A DNA stretch of 64,000 nt, from assembly GCA_017983465.1 (NCBI GenBank), contig JAGOBK010000001.1, positions 310,001-374,000 on the forward strand, in the 5' to 3' direction. The notes beneath the pieces were generated by a model. The model was not told where the DNA came from, did not search any database, and saw nothing but the letters and a program-made list of their open reading frames with translations. A program made the position numbers and the translations under genes. Shown piece after piece: positions 24,691 to 33,538 of the stretch; the first letter of the stretch is position 1, and each line of letters begins with the position of its first letter. This DNA is from Crocinitomicaceae bacterium (GTDB lineage: Bacteria; Bacteroidota; Bacteroidia; Flavobacteriales_D; Crocinitomicaceae).

Positions 24691-24721
24691 ATTGTGGAAA
24701 AGTCCTTTTTTTTCCTTGGTT
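24691..24721 (+). repeat. 31-bp direct repeat, right copy
   Basis: Identical to 22590-22620. It ends 37 bp before the ATG of the S46 peptidase, and thus probably overlaps its promoter (TTGGTTTG at the end). Confidence 0.9.
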
Positions 24722-24758
24722 TGAAATCCGTAAATTAGCCCTTCAAAAAACTATACAA

Positions 24759-26903
24759 ATGAATACACGTTTAAAAAGTACTTTTTTAGCCATCGCTTTG
24801 TTCCTTGGCTTTTTCGTTCGTGCGGACGAAGGAATGTGGTTTTTGATGTTCATTGAACGTCTGAATCACAGAGATATGGAGAAGTTGGGATTGCAGTTGA
24901 CGACGGAAGAGATCTACAGCATCAACCATTCTTCGATTAAAGATGCCGTTGTTCAATTCAATGGTGGATGTACCGCTGAAATCATTTCCAAAGATGGATT
25001 GATTTTAACAAATCACCACTGTGGATACGATGCGATTGCAGAATTATCAACACCGGAAAAAGATTATTTGACAAACGGATTCTGGGCTGCAAATCGTCAA
25101 GAGGAGTTAAAACCGAAATCATTGTACGTTCGCTTTTTCGTACGTATGGATGATGTCAGCAAACGTATCCTTGGAAAAGTAACCGATCAAATGACGGAAA
25201 CAGAGCGTGAGAAAGTCATTAAAGATGAAATCGCGTTGATCGAAAAAGAAAATAGCGAAAACGGAAAATATACCGTTAGTGTTCGTTCGTTCTTCCAAGG
25301 AAATGAGTTTTACTACTTCGTTTACCAAGATTTCAAAGATGTTCGTTTGGTAGGAACACCTCCAAATAGCATCGGGAAATTCGGTGGAGACACAGACAAC
25401 TGGGAATGGCCACGTCATACAGGTGACTTCTCGATGTTCCGTGTGTACGCTGACGCAAGCGGGAATCCAGCTGACTATTCAACTGCCAACGTTCCTTTAC
25501 ATCCAAAACACCATTTACCTGTAAACATCAAAGGAATTCAAGATGGTGATTTCGCGATGATTTTAGGTTACCCAGGAAGAACCAACCGTTGGTTGCCTGC
25601 AGGTGGAATTGATCAAAACGTGAAATTCGCTTATCCTGCTTGGGTAGAAGCTTCTAAATCAAGCATGGATGCCATGAAGAAATACATGGACAAAGACGAT
25701 AACGTTCGTTTGAACTATGCTTCCAAATATGCACGCATCGCGAACTATTGGAAAAACCGTCAAGGAATGATTGATGCCTTAACTGAATTCCAAACAGCTG
25801 CAGCGAAAGCAAAAAACGAAGCAAAATTCAACACATGGGCAAACAAACCTGCAAACAAAGCGAAATACGGAACAGTTGTGGAAACAATCAATAAGTTCTA
25901 CGCTGCAACAAACGAAAAATCTCGTCACGACAATTACTTACAAATCGTTTTCCGTTTCTCTGATTACGCAGGAATTAGTCGTTCATTGGGTGGACAACTT
26001 CAAGCATATGCGAAAGCGGATGCAGCGAAACGTGCTGAGATGAAAGCTGGATTAACAGCTGCCATCAACGAGTTTTTCGAATTGACTTACGTTCCAGCTG
26101 AAATCGACATCTTAATCGACGGATTAAACTTGTACGCTCAAAAAGCAGGTTACAAATTAGTTCCTGCAGTTGAAGACATGTACAAAGATGGTTCGGTTGC
26201 AAACGAAATTAAGGCAGCATTTGCCATGTCTATCTTGGCTTCGAAAGAACGCATGATGGCTTTCTTGGAGTTACCAAGTGAAGCAGCATTGACAAATGAT
26301 CCATTGATGAAATTGTCTGCAGATATCACAACTCACTTGATGTTCCGTTCAGAAGAACTGATCAAAATGACAGATGATTTCACGAAATCTTACCGTTTAT
26401 TAGTTGCTGGACTTCGTGAGTCAGGAATGAGTACCATTCAGTATCCAGACGCAAACAGTACCTTACGTTTGACATACGGAAACGTGAGCGCATTGCCTGC
26501 TGACAAACGCAACGATGCGAAATACAACTACTACACCACACTTCAAGGTGCGATTAACAAATACAAACCGAATGACGAAGAGTTTGACTTACCAAAACGT
26601 TTGATGGAATTGAACGACAAGAAAGATTTCGGCGAATACGCAGATAAAGCGGGTTACATGCCAGTTTGTTTCTTGACTGACAATGATATCACAGGTGGAA
26701 ACTCAGGTTCTCCAGTATTGAATGGAAAAGGTGAATTGATTGGTTTAGCTTTCGACGGAAACATCGAAGCAATGGCAGGAGATGTAATCTTTGACACGAA
26801 ATTGCAAAAAACAATCAATGTGGATATTCGTTACGTATTGTTCATCATCGACAAATACGCAGGAGCGAAACACATCGTAGAAGAAATGACGATTATTCGT
26901 TAA
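24759..26903 (+). CDS. S46 family dipeptidyl-peptidase (DPP7-like)
   Basis: 714 residues, matching the family's ~710-720. A signal peptide ends near VRADEGMW, and mature S46 enzymes characteristically begin with DEGMW. The catalytic His is in LTNHHCGYDAI (~84-95). The Asp lies in KFGGDTDNWEWPRHTGDFSM. The Ser is in GGNSGSPVLNGKGELIGLAF. In this family the residue 18 after the Ser sets specificity: Gly gives DPP7 (hydrophobic P1) and Arg gives DPP11 (acidic P1). Here it is Gly in FDGN, so DPP7-type is predicted. It releases dipeptides from oligopeptides in the periplasm for amino-acid nutrition. A strong terminator follows. Confidence 0.92.
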   Translation: MNTRLKSTFLAIALFLGFFVRADEGMWFLMFIERLNHRDMEKLGLQLTTEEIYSINHSSIKDAVVQFNGGCTAEIISKDGLILTNHHCGYDAIAELSTPEKDYLTNGFWAANRQEELKPKSLYVRFFVRMDDVSKRILGKVTDQMTETEREKVIKDEIALIEKENSENGKYTVSVRSFFQGNEFYYFVYQDFKDVRLVGTPPNSIGKFGGDTDNWEWPRHTGDFSMFRVYADASGNPADYSTANVPLHPKHHLPVNIKGIQDGDFAMILGYPGRTNRWLPAGGIDQNVKFAYPAWVEASKSSMDAMKKYMDKDDNVRLNYASKYARIANYWKNRQGMIDALTEFQTAAAKAKNEAKFNTWANKPANKAKYGTVVETINKFYAATNEKSRHDNYLQIVFRFSDYAGISRSLGGQLQAYAKADAAKRAEMKAGLTAAINEFFELTYVPAEIDILIDGLNLYAQKAGYKLVPAVEDMYKDGSVANEIKAAFAMSILASKERMMAFLELPSEAALTNDPLMKLSADITTHLMFRSEELIKMTDDFTKSYRLLVAGLRESGMSTIQYPDANSTLRLTYGNVSALPADKRNDAKYNYYTTLQGAINKYKPNDEEFDLPKRLMELNDKKDFGEYADKAGYMPVCFLTDNDITGGNSGSPVLNGKGELIGLAFDGNIEAMAGDVIFDTKLQKTINVDIRYVLFIIDKYAGAKHIVEEMTIIR

Positions 26904-26922
26904 TCTGAATCAACTTAAAAAA

Positions 26923-26958
26923 AGTCCCCTGACGATTTTGTCAGGGGACTTTTTTTTT
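26923..26958. terminator. Strong bidirectional terminator between S46 peptidase and aroB
   Basis: AGTCCCCTGAC pairs with GTCAGGGGACT around a GATTTT loop, with an A-run before and a T-run after, so it works for both convergent genes. Confidence 0.9.
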
Positions 26959-26959
26959 G

Positions 26960-28036
26960 CTATAAATTAAAGAGCAAGGTCAAATGAAACAAGGACTCCC
27001 CTATTTCTTCCTCCTTTACTTCTTGATCGTACATACAGCTGCCAATGCCATCCAAAAGACAAGATCGAATTTGTCCAGCTTCGTTTTTCTTATCTTGATA
27101 CATCAATGAAATAACTTGCGAAACATCCTCCGCTTGAAGCTCAATCATGGGAAAAGAACGAATGATGGTCGATTCAATTTCTTTGTAGGATTCCTTCGTA
27201 AGTAGGTTTCGTTTCATCGAAATATATGACTCTGCAATCATCCCCAAAGCCACTGCATGTCCATGTGAAATGGGCGTTGATTGAAAAAAGTAAGATTCTA
27301 GGGCGTGTCCAACGGTGTGACCGAAGTTTAACTTTTTACGCAGACCACCTTCCAATGGATCCTGTTCAATGATGTTCGTTTTTACACGAATGGCTTTCAC
27401 GATGACCTCTTGTTGAATCAATTCATCTTCCGATTGAATGTGGCGAATTTCTTCCCACAACGCAACATCACCGATTAAGGCATGTTTCAGCATTTCTGCA
27501 TATCCATTGAAAATTTCTTCCGCCGGCAAAGTAGCCAGAAATCCGGAATCGATAAACACACACGCCGGTTGGGTGATGGTTCCAAGTTGATTTTTGTATC
27601 CATCTAAATCAATTCCATTTTTTCCGCCAATTGCTGCATCCACCATTCCCAACAAAGAAGTTGGAACATGGATAAAGGTCAGTCCACGTTTAAAAACAGA
27701 AGCGATGAATCCACCCATATCCGTAACTACTCCACCACCAAGGTTGATGACGAGGTCCTTTCGTTCCACATGGTATTCCGTAAAGGCTTGCCACACTTGA
27801 AAACAGACTTCCATCACCTTATTCTCTTCTCCACATGGCAAAAGCATAATTTCCGCTCGTTCCAATTCAGGGAAACTTGTGATCAAGTACTCCAGACAGT
27901 AATCGTGTGTATTTTCATCCACAAGAATAACAATCTTCTGATTTTCAAATGTTTTCAAATACGCTTGAAATCCACCTTCTAAAATAGATCCGATTTCAAG
28001 CCGACAATAGTTCCCTTCGATTTTCATGGTTTTCAT
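26960..28036 (-). CDS. aroB: 3-dehydroquinate synthase AroB
   Basis: 358 residues. It catalyses the second shikimate-pathway step, DAHP to 3-dehydroquinate, using NAD+ and a divalent metal. The NAD-binding motif LVINLGGGVVTDMGGFIA is at ~94-111, then VPTSLLGMVDAAIGGKNGID, and metal-ligand histidines in LNFGHTVGHALESYF and SHGHAVALGM. Two starts are possible (ATG 28036 or 28027); the second gives the shorter, more typical N-terminus. It diverges from proline dehydrogenase. Confidence 0.95.
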   Translation of the reverse strand: MKTMKIEGNYCRLEIGSILEGGFQAYLKTFENQKIVILVDENTHDYCLEYLITSFPELERAEIMLLPCGEENKVMEVCFQVWQAFTEYHVERKDLVINLGGGVVTDMGGFIASVFKRGLTFIHVPTSLLGMVDAAIGGKNGIDLDGYKNQLGTITQPACVFIDSGFLATLPAEEIFNGYAEMLKHALIGDVALWEEIRHIQSEDELIQQEVIVKAIRVKTNIIEQDPLEGGLRKKLNFGHTVGHALESYFFQSTPISHGHAVALGMIAESYISMKRNLLTKESYKEIESTIIRSFPMIELQAEDVSQVISLMYQDKKNEAGQIRSCLLDGIGSCMYDQEVKEEEIGESLFHLTLLFNL

Positions 28037-28087
28037 TCGTACGATAAAATTAAACTTTCGAGATGACTTCTATTCTAAAAAACGATG

Positions 28088-28095
28088 TAAATTTG
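28088..28095 (+). promoter_or_regulatory. -7 promoter box (TAAATTTG) for proline dehydrogenase
   Basis: Exact TAnnTTTG ending 4 bp before the ATG, again predicting a leaderless or nearly leaderless mRNA. Confidence 0.5.
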
Positions 28096-28099
28096 GAAT

Positions 28100-29269
28100 A
28101 TGATATCATTCGACAACACCGAAGTTGCGTTCTCAAGCAAATCTAACCGTGACTTAAAAAGAGCATATTGGCTATTTCGCATCATCGCTTCCCCTTCCAT
28201 CGTGAAATTTGGAAAAAAAGCAACGAATTTGGCCTTGAACCTTCGCCTTCCTATTTCGGCGCCAATTAAAGCAACGATTTTTCGTCAATTTTGTGGTGGA
28301 GAGACCATTGCGGAATGTGATCGAACGATTGCAGATTTAGGGAAATTCGGAATCGGAACCATCCTTGATTATTCAGTTGAAGGAAAAACAAGCGACGAAG
28401 ATTTTGATCAAACGGTGGATATCATCATACAAACGATACATCGCGCAGCAAATGATCCACACATCCCATTTGCGGTTTTCAAAGTAACTGGGATTGGTCG
28501 TCACGATTTAATTGAGAAAGCATCTACTCCGGGATACACGCCATCAACTGTTGAACAAGCTGAAATTGACGTCATCGTTTCTCGCATTGATCTTATCTGT
28601 CAAGCAGCACACGAAGCAGGAACCTCCGTTTTCATCGACGCAGAGGAATCATGGATTCAAGATGCCATTGACCAATGGACCTTTGATATGATGTTGAAAT
28701 ACAATAAAGAAAAGTGCATTGTGTTTAACACCTTGCAAATGTACCGTCACGATCGACTTGCGTTTCTGAATGATTGTATTTCACTGGCAAAAGAAAACAA
28801 CGTTAAATACGGAATCAAATTAGTACGCGGTGCTTACATGGAAAAAGAACGTGCGCGTGCGATTGAAAAAGGATATCCATCTCCGATCCAAGCAACGAAA
28901 GCCGACACGGACAAAGATTACAACGCTGCTTTGAAGGTGATCTTAGACAATCGCTCGATGTTCTCTCTATGCGCTGGCACGCATAACGAAGACAGTTCTG
29001 AACTATTGATGAACTTCATGCAAGAAGCACAGATTGATCCACAAAGCGAGCAATTTTACTTTGCACAGTTATTGGGAATGAGTGACCACATTTCGTACAA
29101 CGTAGCACATGAAAAATACCATGTCGCTAAATACGTTCCGTTTGGACCTGTGAAAGAAGTGTTGCCTTATTTATTGAGACGTGCGGATGAAAATACTTCC
29201 GTTGCTGGTCAAACCGGACGCGAACTTTCACTCATCATGAAAGAATTGGATCGACGCGCTAAAAAATAA
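28100..29269 (+). CDS. Proline dehydrogenase
   Basis: 389 residues, a single-function enzyme without the P5C dehydrogenase half of PutA. It oxidises proline to 1-pyrroline-5-carboxylate with FAD at the membrane face. Diagnostic stretches: ILDYSVEGK, KVTGIGRHDLIEKAS, FIDAEESWIQDAID, YGIKLVRGAYMEKERARA, SLCAGTHNED, YFAQLLGMSDH and PYLLRRADENTSVAGQTG, the last including proline-binding arginines. The ATG at 28100 fits the usual MISF-N-terminus. It ends 3 bp before the convergent T9SS gene, with no terminator between. Confidence 0.92.
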   Translation: MISFDNTEVAFSSKSNRDLKRAYWLFRIIASPSIVKFGKKATNLALNLRLPISAPIKATIFRQFCGGETIAECDRTIADLGKFGIGTILDYSVEGKTSDEDFDQTVDIIIQTIHRAANDPHIPFAVFKVTGIGRHDLIEKASTPGYTPSTVEQAEIDVIVSRIDLICQAAHEAGTSVFIDAEESWIQDAIDQWTFDMMLKYNKEKCIVFNTLQMYRHDRLAFLNDCISLAKENNVKYGIKLVRGAYMEKERARAIEKGYPSPIQATKADTDKDYNAALKVILDNRSMFSLCAGTHNEDSSELLMNFMQEAQIDPQSEQFYFAQLLGMSDHISYNVAHEKYHVAKYVPFGPVKEVLPYLLRRADENTSVAGQTGRELSLIMKELDRRAKK

Positions 29270-29272
29270 GCC

Positions 29273-30757
29273 TTATTGTTTGACGAACTTGAAAGAATGC
29301 TGTCCGATATTCAGGAAGTATATTCCTTGATTCCAAGTAGTCGTTTCAATTGTAAAATTGGACTCTAGTTTTCCAGTCAACATGGGTTTACCCATTAAAT
29401 CACTTATGAAGTAATCTCCACTTACCGGTTCACTCAAGCTGACATGTAAGTCATTCGACGTTGGATTTGGATACAGCTTTAATTCCACAAACGATTGATT
29501 CAACTCAATCGTTTCCACCAATTGATTTAAGGTAAATACTGTATCCGTAGGAATTGGCTGCGTATGGCTCGGATGGTATTTCATCACATAAATATTACTC
29601 CCCCCGTTTAATGCATTTTGTCCATCATTGACCATTGAATTAAAACCAACGGAAATGAATCCACCATCACGAGTTGCAGTCATTTCATTACATTGATCAA
29701 TTCCTTCGTTAATAATGACCGTTGTAGGAACACCCCACCAATAAGCAAAAGTAGCATCATAAATTCCGTTATTCAAATCATAGGAAAATTGTGAATTACT
29801 TAAGTTTCGGTATTGAAAACAAATCGACAATAAATAATAAGGATTCGGCATGAATACCACTTGTTCGAATTTAGAATCAGTTATCGTATTTTGAGAAGCA
29901 TCCGCTTCGGTATATTCACTTTGAAAAACACCATTACCATCTAAAATTCGTGCAAAATTATCGTGATTTTGTTCAGTGACTTTTCGATTTCCAACAATGT
30001 AAAGTTTATTTTCTCCCGATGAGATATCCGATAAATGATAAGCACCTGATTTCGGACCAATCATTAATTTCGAAAGAATGGTTCCTTGATCATTGAACGT
30101 AATCATGCATCCTTTTACCAGGTTTGAATCAGGCACAAACATATCCCCAATAACGATGTACAATGAATCTTGAAATCGTGTCACTGAAGTCGCTTGATCT
30201 GCTCCAATCGTCCCTATGGTTTTTGTCCATAAGGTATCGCCATCTTTGTTCATTCGCATCAATAAGATATCCGATTCCGAACCAAGAAGTGCTTGACGAT
30301 ATCCCACCATCACGATTCCGGTGTCCTTTGTCATTACAGCATCATTAATGCGATCCCACGCTGGATTGGCATAGGTTTTCATCCACTCTTGATTTCCGTT
30401 CAGATCCGTTTTGATCAACATCGCATCGAAGTTGCCTTGACTCATGGAATTTGACATTCCTGCCATGTAATAACCACTTCCCGGTCGCTCCATGACGCTT
30501 ACAGCCTCTTCTGACTCCGCACCGCCATATGGGTAACTCCATATATAATTTCCGAGTGAATCTATTTTCATTAAGAAAGCTTGTGAATTCCCTCCCCAGC
30601 TTCCAGAACTTCCTGCAACGATATAGGAAGAATCCATTGTCTCTATGATGTCCTCTCCTTTATCAAAGCTATTTCCTGAATATAATTTATAGAAATACTG
30701 TTGTGACCAAGAAGAAGTCACAAACAAAAAACTGAAGATCGTGATTAAAATGCGCAT
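29273..30757 (-). CDS. T9SS-sorted secreted protein (beta-propeller-like)
   Basis: 494 residues. Signal peptide MRILITIFSFLFVTSSWSQ. The body has repeats of about 50 residues of the type DSSYIVAGSSGSWGGNSQAF, AFLMKIDSLGNYIW and GGFISVGFNSM, like the propeller blades found in many Bacteroidota secreted proteins. The C-terminal ~75 residues are a type A sorting domain (LKLYPNPTSNDLHVSLSEPV, then GIYFLNIGQHSFKFVKQ), which sends the protein across the outer membrane by T9SS. Overlaps the DUF5723 gene by 13 bp; last gene of its operon. Confidence 0.85.
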   Translation of the reverse strand: MRILITIFSFLFVTSSWSQQYFYKLYSGNSFDKGEDIIETMDSSYIVAGSSGSWGGNSQAFLMKIDSLGNYIWSYPYGGAESEEAVSVMERPGSGYYMAGMSNSMSQGNFDAMLIKTDLNGNQEWMKTYANPAWDRINDAVMTKDTGIVMVGYRQALLGSESDILLMRMNKDGDTLWTKTIGTIGADQATSVTRFQDSLYIVIGDMFVPDSNLVKGCMITFNDQGTILSKLMIGPKSGAYHLSDISSGENKLYIVGNRKVTEQNHDNFARILDGNGVFQSEYTEADASQNTITDSKFEQVVFMPNPYYLLSICFQYRNLSNSQFSYDLNNGIYDATFAYWWGVPTTVIINEGIDQCNEMTATRDGGFISVGFNSMVNDGQNALNGGSNIYVMKYHPSHTQPIPTDTVFTLNQLVETIELNQSFVELKLYPNPTSNDLHVSLSEPVSGDYFISDLMGKPMLTGKLESNFTIETTTWNQGIYFLNIGQHSFKFVKQ

Positions 30758-31959
30758 TTTACCTGAAGTATGATGGATTCACCTGTTTTACTAAATAAAT
30801 TTTCACTTGCTACGCCAATGTTCCAACGTGAGAGTTGAAAGCTCGAATACATTCCCCATTTCAATTGAGAGAATCCACCAAAAGAAGCACTTAGTCCCGT
30901 TGACCAACTTTTTGTAACGCGTCCATGAATTCCTGCAAAGAAATATGGGATGTAATTTTGTGAGAGGAACATGCGTGCACCGTAAAAACTTTGTATGCGT
31001 TGCGTCGCTTGCATATCCACTAATTTCGAAAACTGAATGAATCCAGGCAACAATAAGGCTCTTTTCGCTGTTCCTTTTTCAATTCCGAGCGTATCTGCAA
31101 GATTCACCGTACTCAAGATGTTTTGTTGCACCAGTTGATTCAAATTAAATCCGGTATACTGCAACGAAGAATCAGCAGAGTAACGCGTCATGTTTGTTGG
31201 TAGAATAAAGCCAATGTTTTTCGCTAATAACTGAAAAGTCATCTTGTGGTCATTCTCATTGGTTTGAATTCGGTAATCGACATCAAATGAAACCCCAAAT
31301 CCTTTTGAGAACCCTGATCTTTTTGCAAAAGAAAATTCACCGGTGTAATCCATTTGAATCGTATCATTTTGACTGTCCTGGAGGATACTTGCCGTTTCCA
31401 TGTTTCCCGACGCAAATTGATTCAATGAAATCAAATTTAGTGTAAGTGCATTATTTGTGGAACGATTAAAGATCCCAAATCCAATTTTGGAATATCCCAT
31501 GGATTGAAAACGTGTTCCAGAAAAGTCAGCAGTATCTCCTAGAAATAAACTGTTTCCCTCAAACGCATAACGAAATAAATCTCTAGAGAATACAACAGAT
31601 GAAAAATGATGGTATCCTGCCTGAACGATGTAACCATGGTTATAGAAGGGACTACTTTCTTTTTTAGTCAAATCCCCTTTCGATCGAAAAGATAACTCCG
31701 CATTCATGTCTAATCCAAACTGGTTGATGTTTTGAAGGCGTTCAACACTGGAGTTTTTCATGTCTTGATCGATGAATCCACCATAGAAAAAGGACTGAAC
31801 GATGTTCTTTCCAATCGCATTTGATGCGTAATCACCGTTTGAAGTCAATGTAAACGACCCTTTGTATTTCCCGGTCGTATCTTGAACAAGTGGAAGCATG
31901 TTTTGTCCATAAACCGGTAAACAAGCGATCAAAAAGACCAAACTGACTATATTTCTCAT
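30745..31959 (-). CDS. DUF5723-family outer-membrane protein
   Basis: 404 residues with signal peptide (ending VYGQN). The sequence is rich in amphipathic beta-strands and ends in phenylalanine (ESIILQVKCAF), as outer-membrane barrels do. SFFYGGFIDQDMKNSSV and the many glycine-aromatic strands resemble the DUF5723 (PorV-like barrel) family common near T9SS substrates. It overlaps both neighbours (4 bp upstream, 13 bp downstream), so all three are translated together. A role in anchoring the co-encoded secreted protein is plausible but inferred. Confidence 0.7.
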   Translation of the reverse strand: MRNIVSLVFLIACLPVYGQNMLPLVQDTTGKYKGSFTLTSNGDYASNAIGKNIVQSFFYGGFIDQDMKNSSVERLQNINQFGLDMNAELSFRSKGDLTKKESSPFYNHGYIVQAGYHHFSSVVFSRDLFRYAFEGNSLFLGDTADFSGTRFQSMGYSKIGFGIFNRSTNNALTLNLISLNQFASGNMETASILQDSQNDTIQMDYTGEFSFAKRSGFSKGFGVSFDVDYRIQTNENDHKMTFQLLAKNIGFILPTNMTRYSADSSLQYTGFNLNQLVQQNILSTVNLADTLGIEKGTAKRALLLPGFIQFSKLVDMQATQRIQSFYGARMFLSQNYIPYFFAGIHGRVTKSWSTGLSASFGGFSQLKWGMYSSFQLSRWNIGVASENLFSKTGESIILQVKCAF

Positions 31960-33536
31960 AGAATTACTTTTGTGTTCAATTTCATTCGAAGTTTGAAGGA
32001 CAAGAATGCTTTCGCTTGAACTTGCTTTGGTTCACTAATCCCTGTAGAGGCATTGGGAGAATCAAATCGCGCCTCAACAATGATTTTCTTTAAAACAGCT
32101 AAATCAGCAAGTTGCTCTTTCCCGAGTAAAAACTCGATGTGCGAAGGCTGTTTTTTCAATCCATCGATTGGATCTATTACCGCCATTTCACAGGAAGAAA
32201 TCTGACTACTTCCAATCAGCGTATGTAAAATTTGACCTTCCTCCGTCATTAAATACAAAACTGGATCACAACTGAACGGAAAAGCATTTGTGACATCGAT
32301 GTAGATTAATCCAGATTCAACATTTGTCTGCGCATCATTTTGTTTGAAATTAATATCAAAGGTGTCGCGCAAAGTAAGTCCATCTAAACCAAGTTTTAAC
32401 GGAAGTTGCGCACTCGCTTTTACTTTGATTCGACTATTCGGAAAGGCTTCGTCGTTTCCAGCGGATGTATTTCCCCATGGGTTTAATTGTACTTCGTAGG
32501 ATGCCTCATTTGCTGCGCCAAGATTTTCCAGGAAAGATTCTAAATTGGAATTCACGGGATCAAATGTAAGTTCCTGTGAATTTGATTGAAGTGAGGACCA
32601 TGATCCAACCGCTGGAGAAATGTAAAAACTTGGTCCAATTTCAGGTGAGGTCAATGATACCGTATTTCCCAACTGATTGGTGTTTTTCAAGTAATGTAGT
32701 TGTCCACGAACCGGAACTTTAATTCCGTTTTCAATGCTAATTTGCAAGGCTGTTTCGGGTAAATCCAAGGTTCCTTCAGTGATTTTGCTCAGGAAATCAA
32801 TATTGAAGTCTGCGACATCTGAAAATACCTTCGATCCAAAATAGCCTTTTGCATAATCAACTTTGATGTCCGTTAGACTTGCTTCAAATTTAAAATCATA
32901 AGCGGAACTGATGGACACTGGAACACCATTGGGATCTGTCGTTAAACTTAATTTCGTTTGAAGGATGTTGAATTCCAAACCACTTACTCCTCGCAAGTCG
33001 ATTTGATAGTTGCTTAATTCCAACCATTCTTCTTTGACCGTTGGATTCGCTACAGAACCGGCATCCACACTATAGTTTTGTTCGAACACAACACCGTTTT
33101 GCGTCACACCAGGCATTTGAACTTTAAATAAGACTTTTGTCCCAAGTGGATTGTAGACTTTTACTTTCACACGTCCATCTTTGACACGGATAGACTTCAA
33201 TTGAATGTCATCTAAATCAAATGAATGTTCTTCGATGGCATTCACGAATGTCGTTCCCGGTGGAATGTTGTTCAAGGTAATGATTGGTGAGAAAAGTTGG
33301 GTCACAGATGTATCCGGAATTTTAATTAGTTCGGACAATCCGATGTCTAACAAGGTACGCGTTACATCAATCTCAATTTCTCCGTTCGTTTCCGTCAAGG
33401 TGGAATCATTTACCCAATTTTTCAGTGATAAGGTATCGTGAAGCAATGGTGCTTCCACATCGACATTCCAAGCTGTCTCTTCCTTTTTACAGGAAACGAG
33501 TCCTATCAAGAAACAAAGTACAATCGTTTTTTTCAT
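31956..33536 (-). CDS. Hypothetical lipoprotein, operon with DUF5723 and T9SS genes
   Basis: 526 residues. Lipoprotein signal MKKTIVLCFLIGLVSC (Cys16). The mature part is beta-rich throughout, with Ig-like features (DTSVTQLFSPIITLNNIPPG), and no recognised domain. The N-terminal WNVDVEAPLLHDTLSLKNW is a pattern I have seen in large Bacteroidota lipoproteins of unknown function. The gene starts 2 bp from the thiolase stop, suggesting co-transcription, and overlaps DUF5723 by 4 bp. Confidence 0.75.
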   Translation of the reverse strand: MKKTIVLCFLIGLVSCKKEETAWNVDVEAPLLHDTLSLKNWVNDSTLTETNGEIEIDVTRTLLDIGLSELIKIPDTSVTQLFSPIITLNNIPPGTTFVNAIEEHSFDLDDIQLKSIRVKDGRVKVKVYNPLGTKVLFKVQMPGVTQNGVVFEQNYSVDAGSVANPTVKEEWLELSNYQIDLRGVSGLEFNILQTKLSLTTDPNGVPVSISSAYDFKFEASLTDIKVDYAKGYFGSKVFSDVADFNIDFLSKITEGTLDLPETALQISIENGIKVPVRGQLHYLKNTNQLGNTVSLTSPEIGPSFYISPAVGSWSSLQSNSQELTFDPVNSNLESFLENLGAANEASYEVQLNPWGNTSAGNDEAFPNSRIKVKASAQLPLKLGLDGLTLRDTFDINFKQNDAQTNVESGLIYIDVTNAFPFSCDPVLYLMTEEGQILHTLIGSSQISSCEMAVIDPIDGLKKQPSHIEFLLGKEQLADLAVLKKIIVEARFDSPNASTGISEPKQVQAKAFLSFKLRMKLNTKVIL

Positions 33537-33538
33537 CC

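Larger units (their letters stand above)
22590..24721. mobile_element. Small genomic island bounded by 31-bp direct repeats
   Basis: About 2.1 kb. Exact 31-bp repeats lie at both ends, a tyrosine-recombinase C-terminal remnant immediately follows the left repeat, and two accessory genes of lower GC fill the inside. This is the pattern of a decayed integrative element whose attachment site was the promoter region of the S46 peptidase gene. The 308-bp stretch 24451-24758 holds only the right repeat and the peptidase upstream region. Confidence 0.65.
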
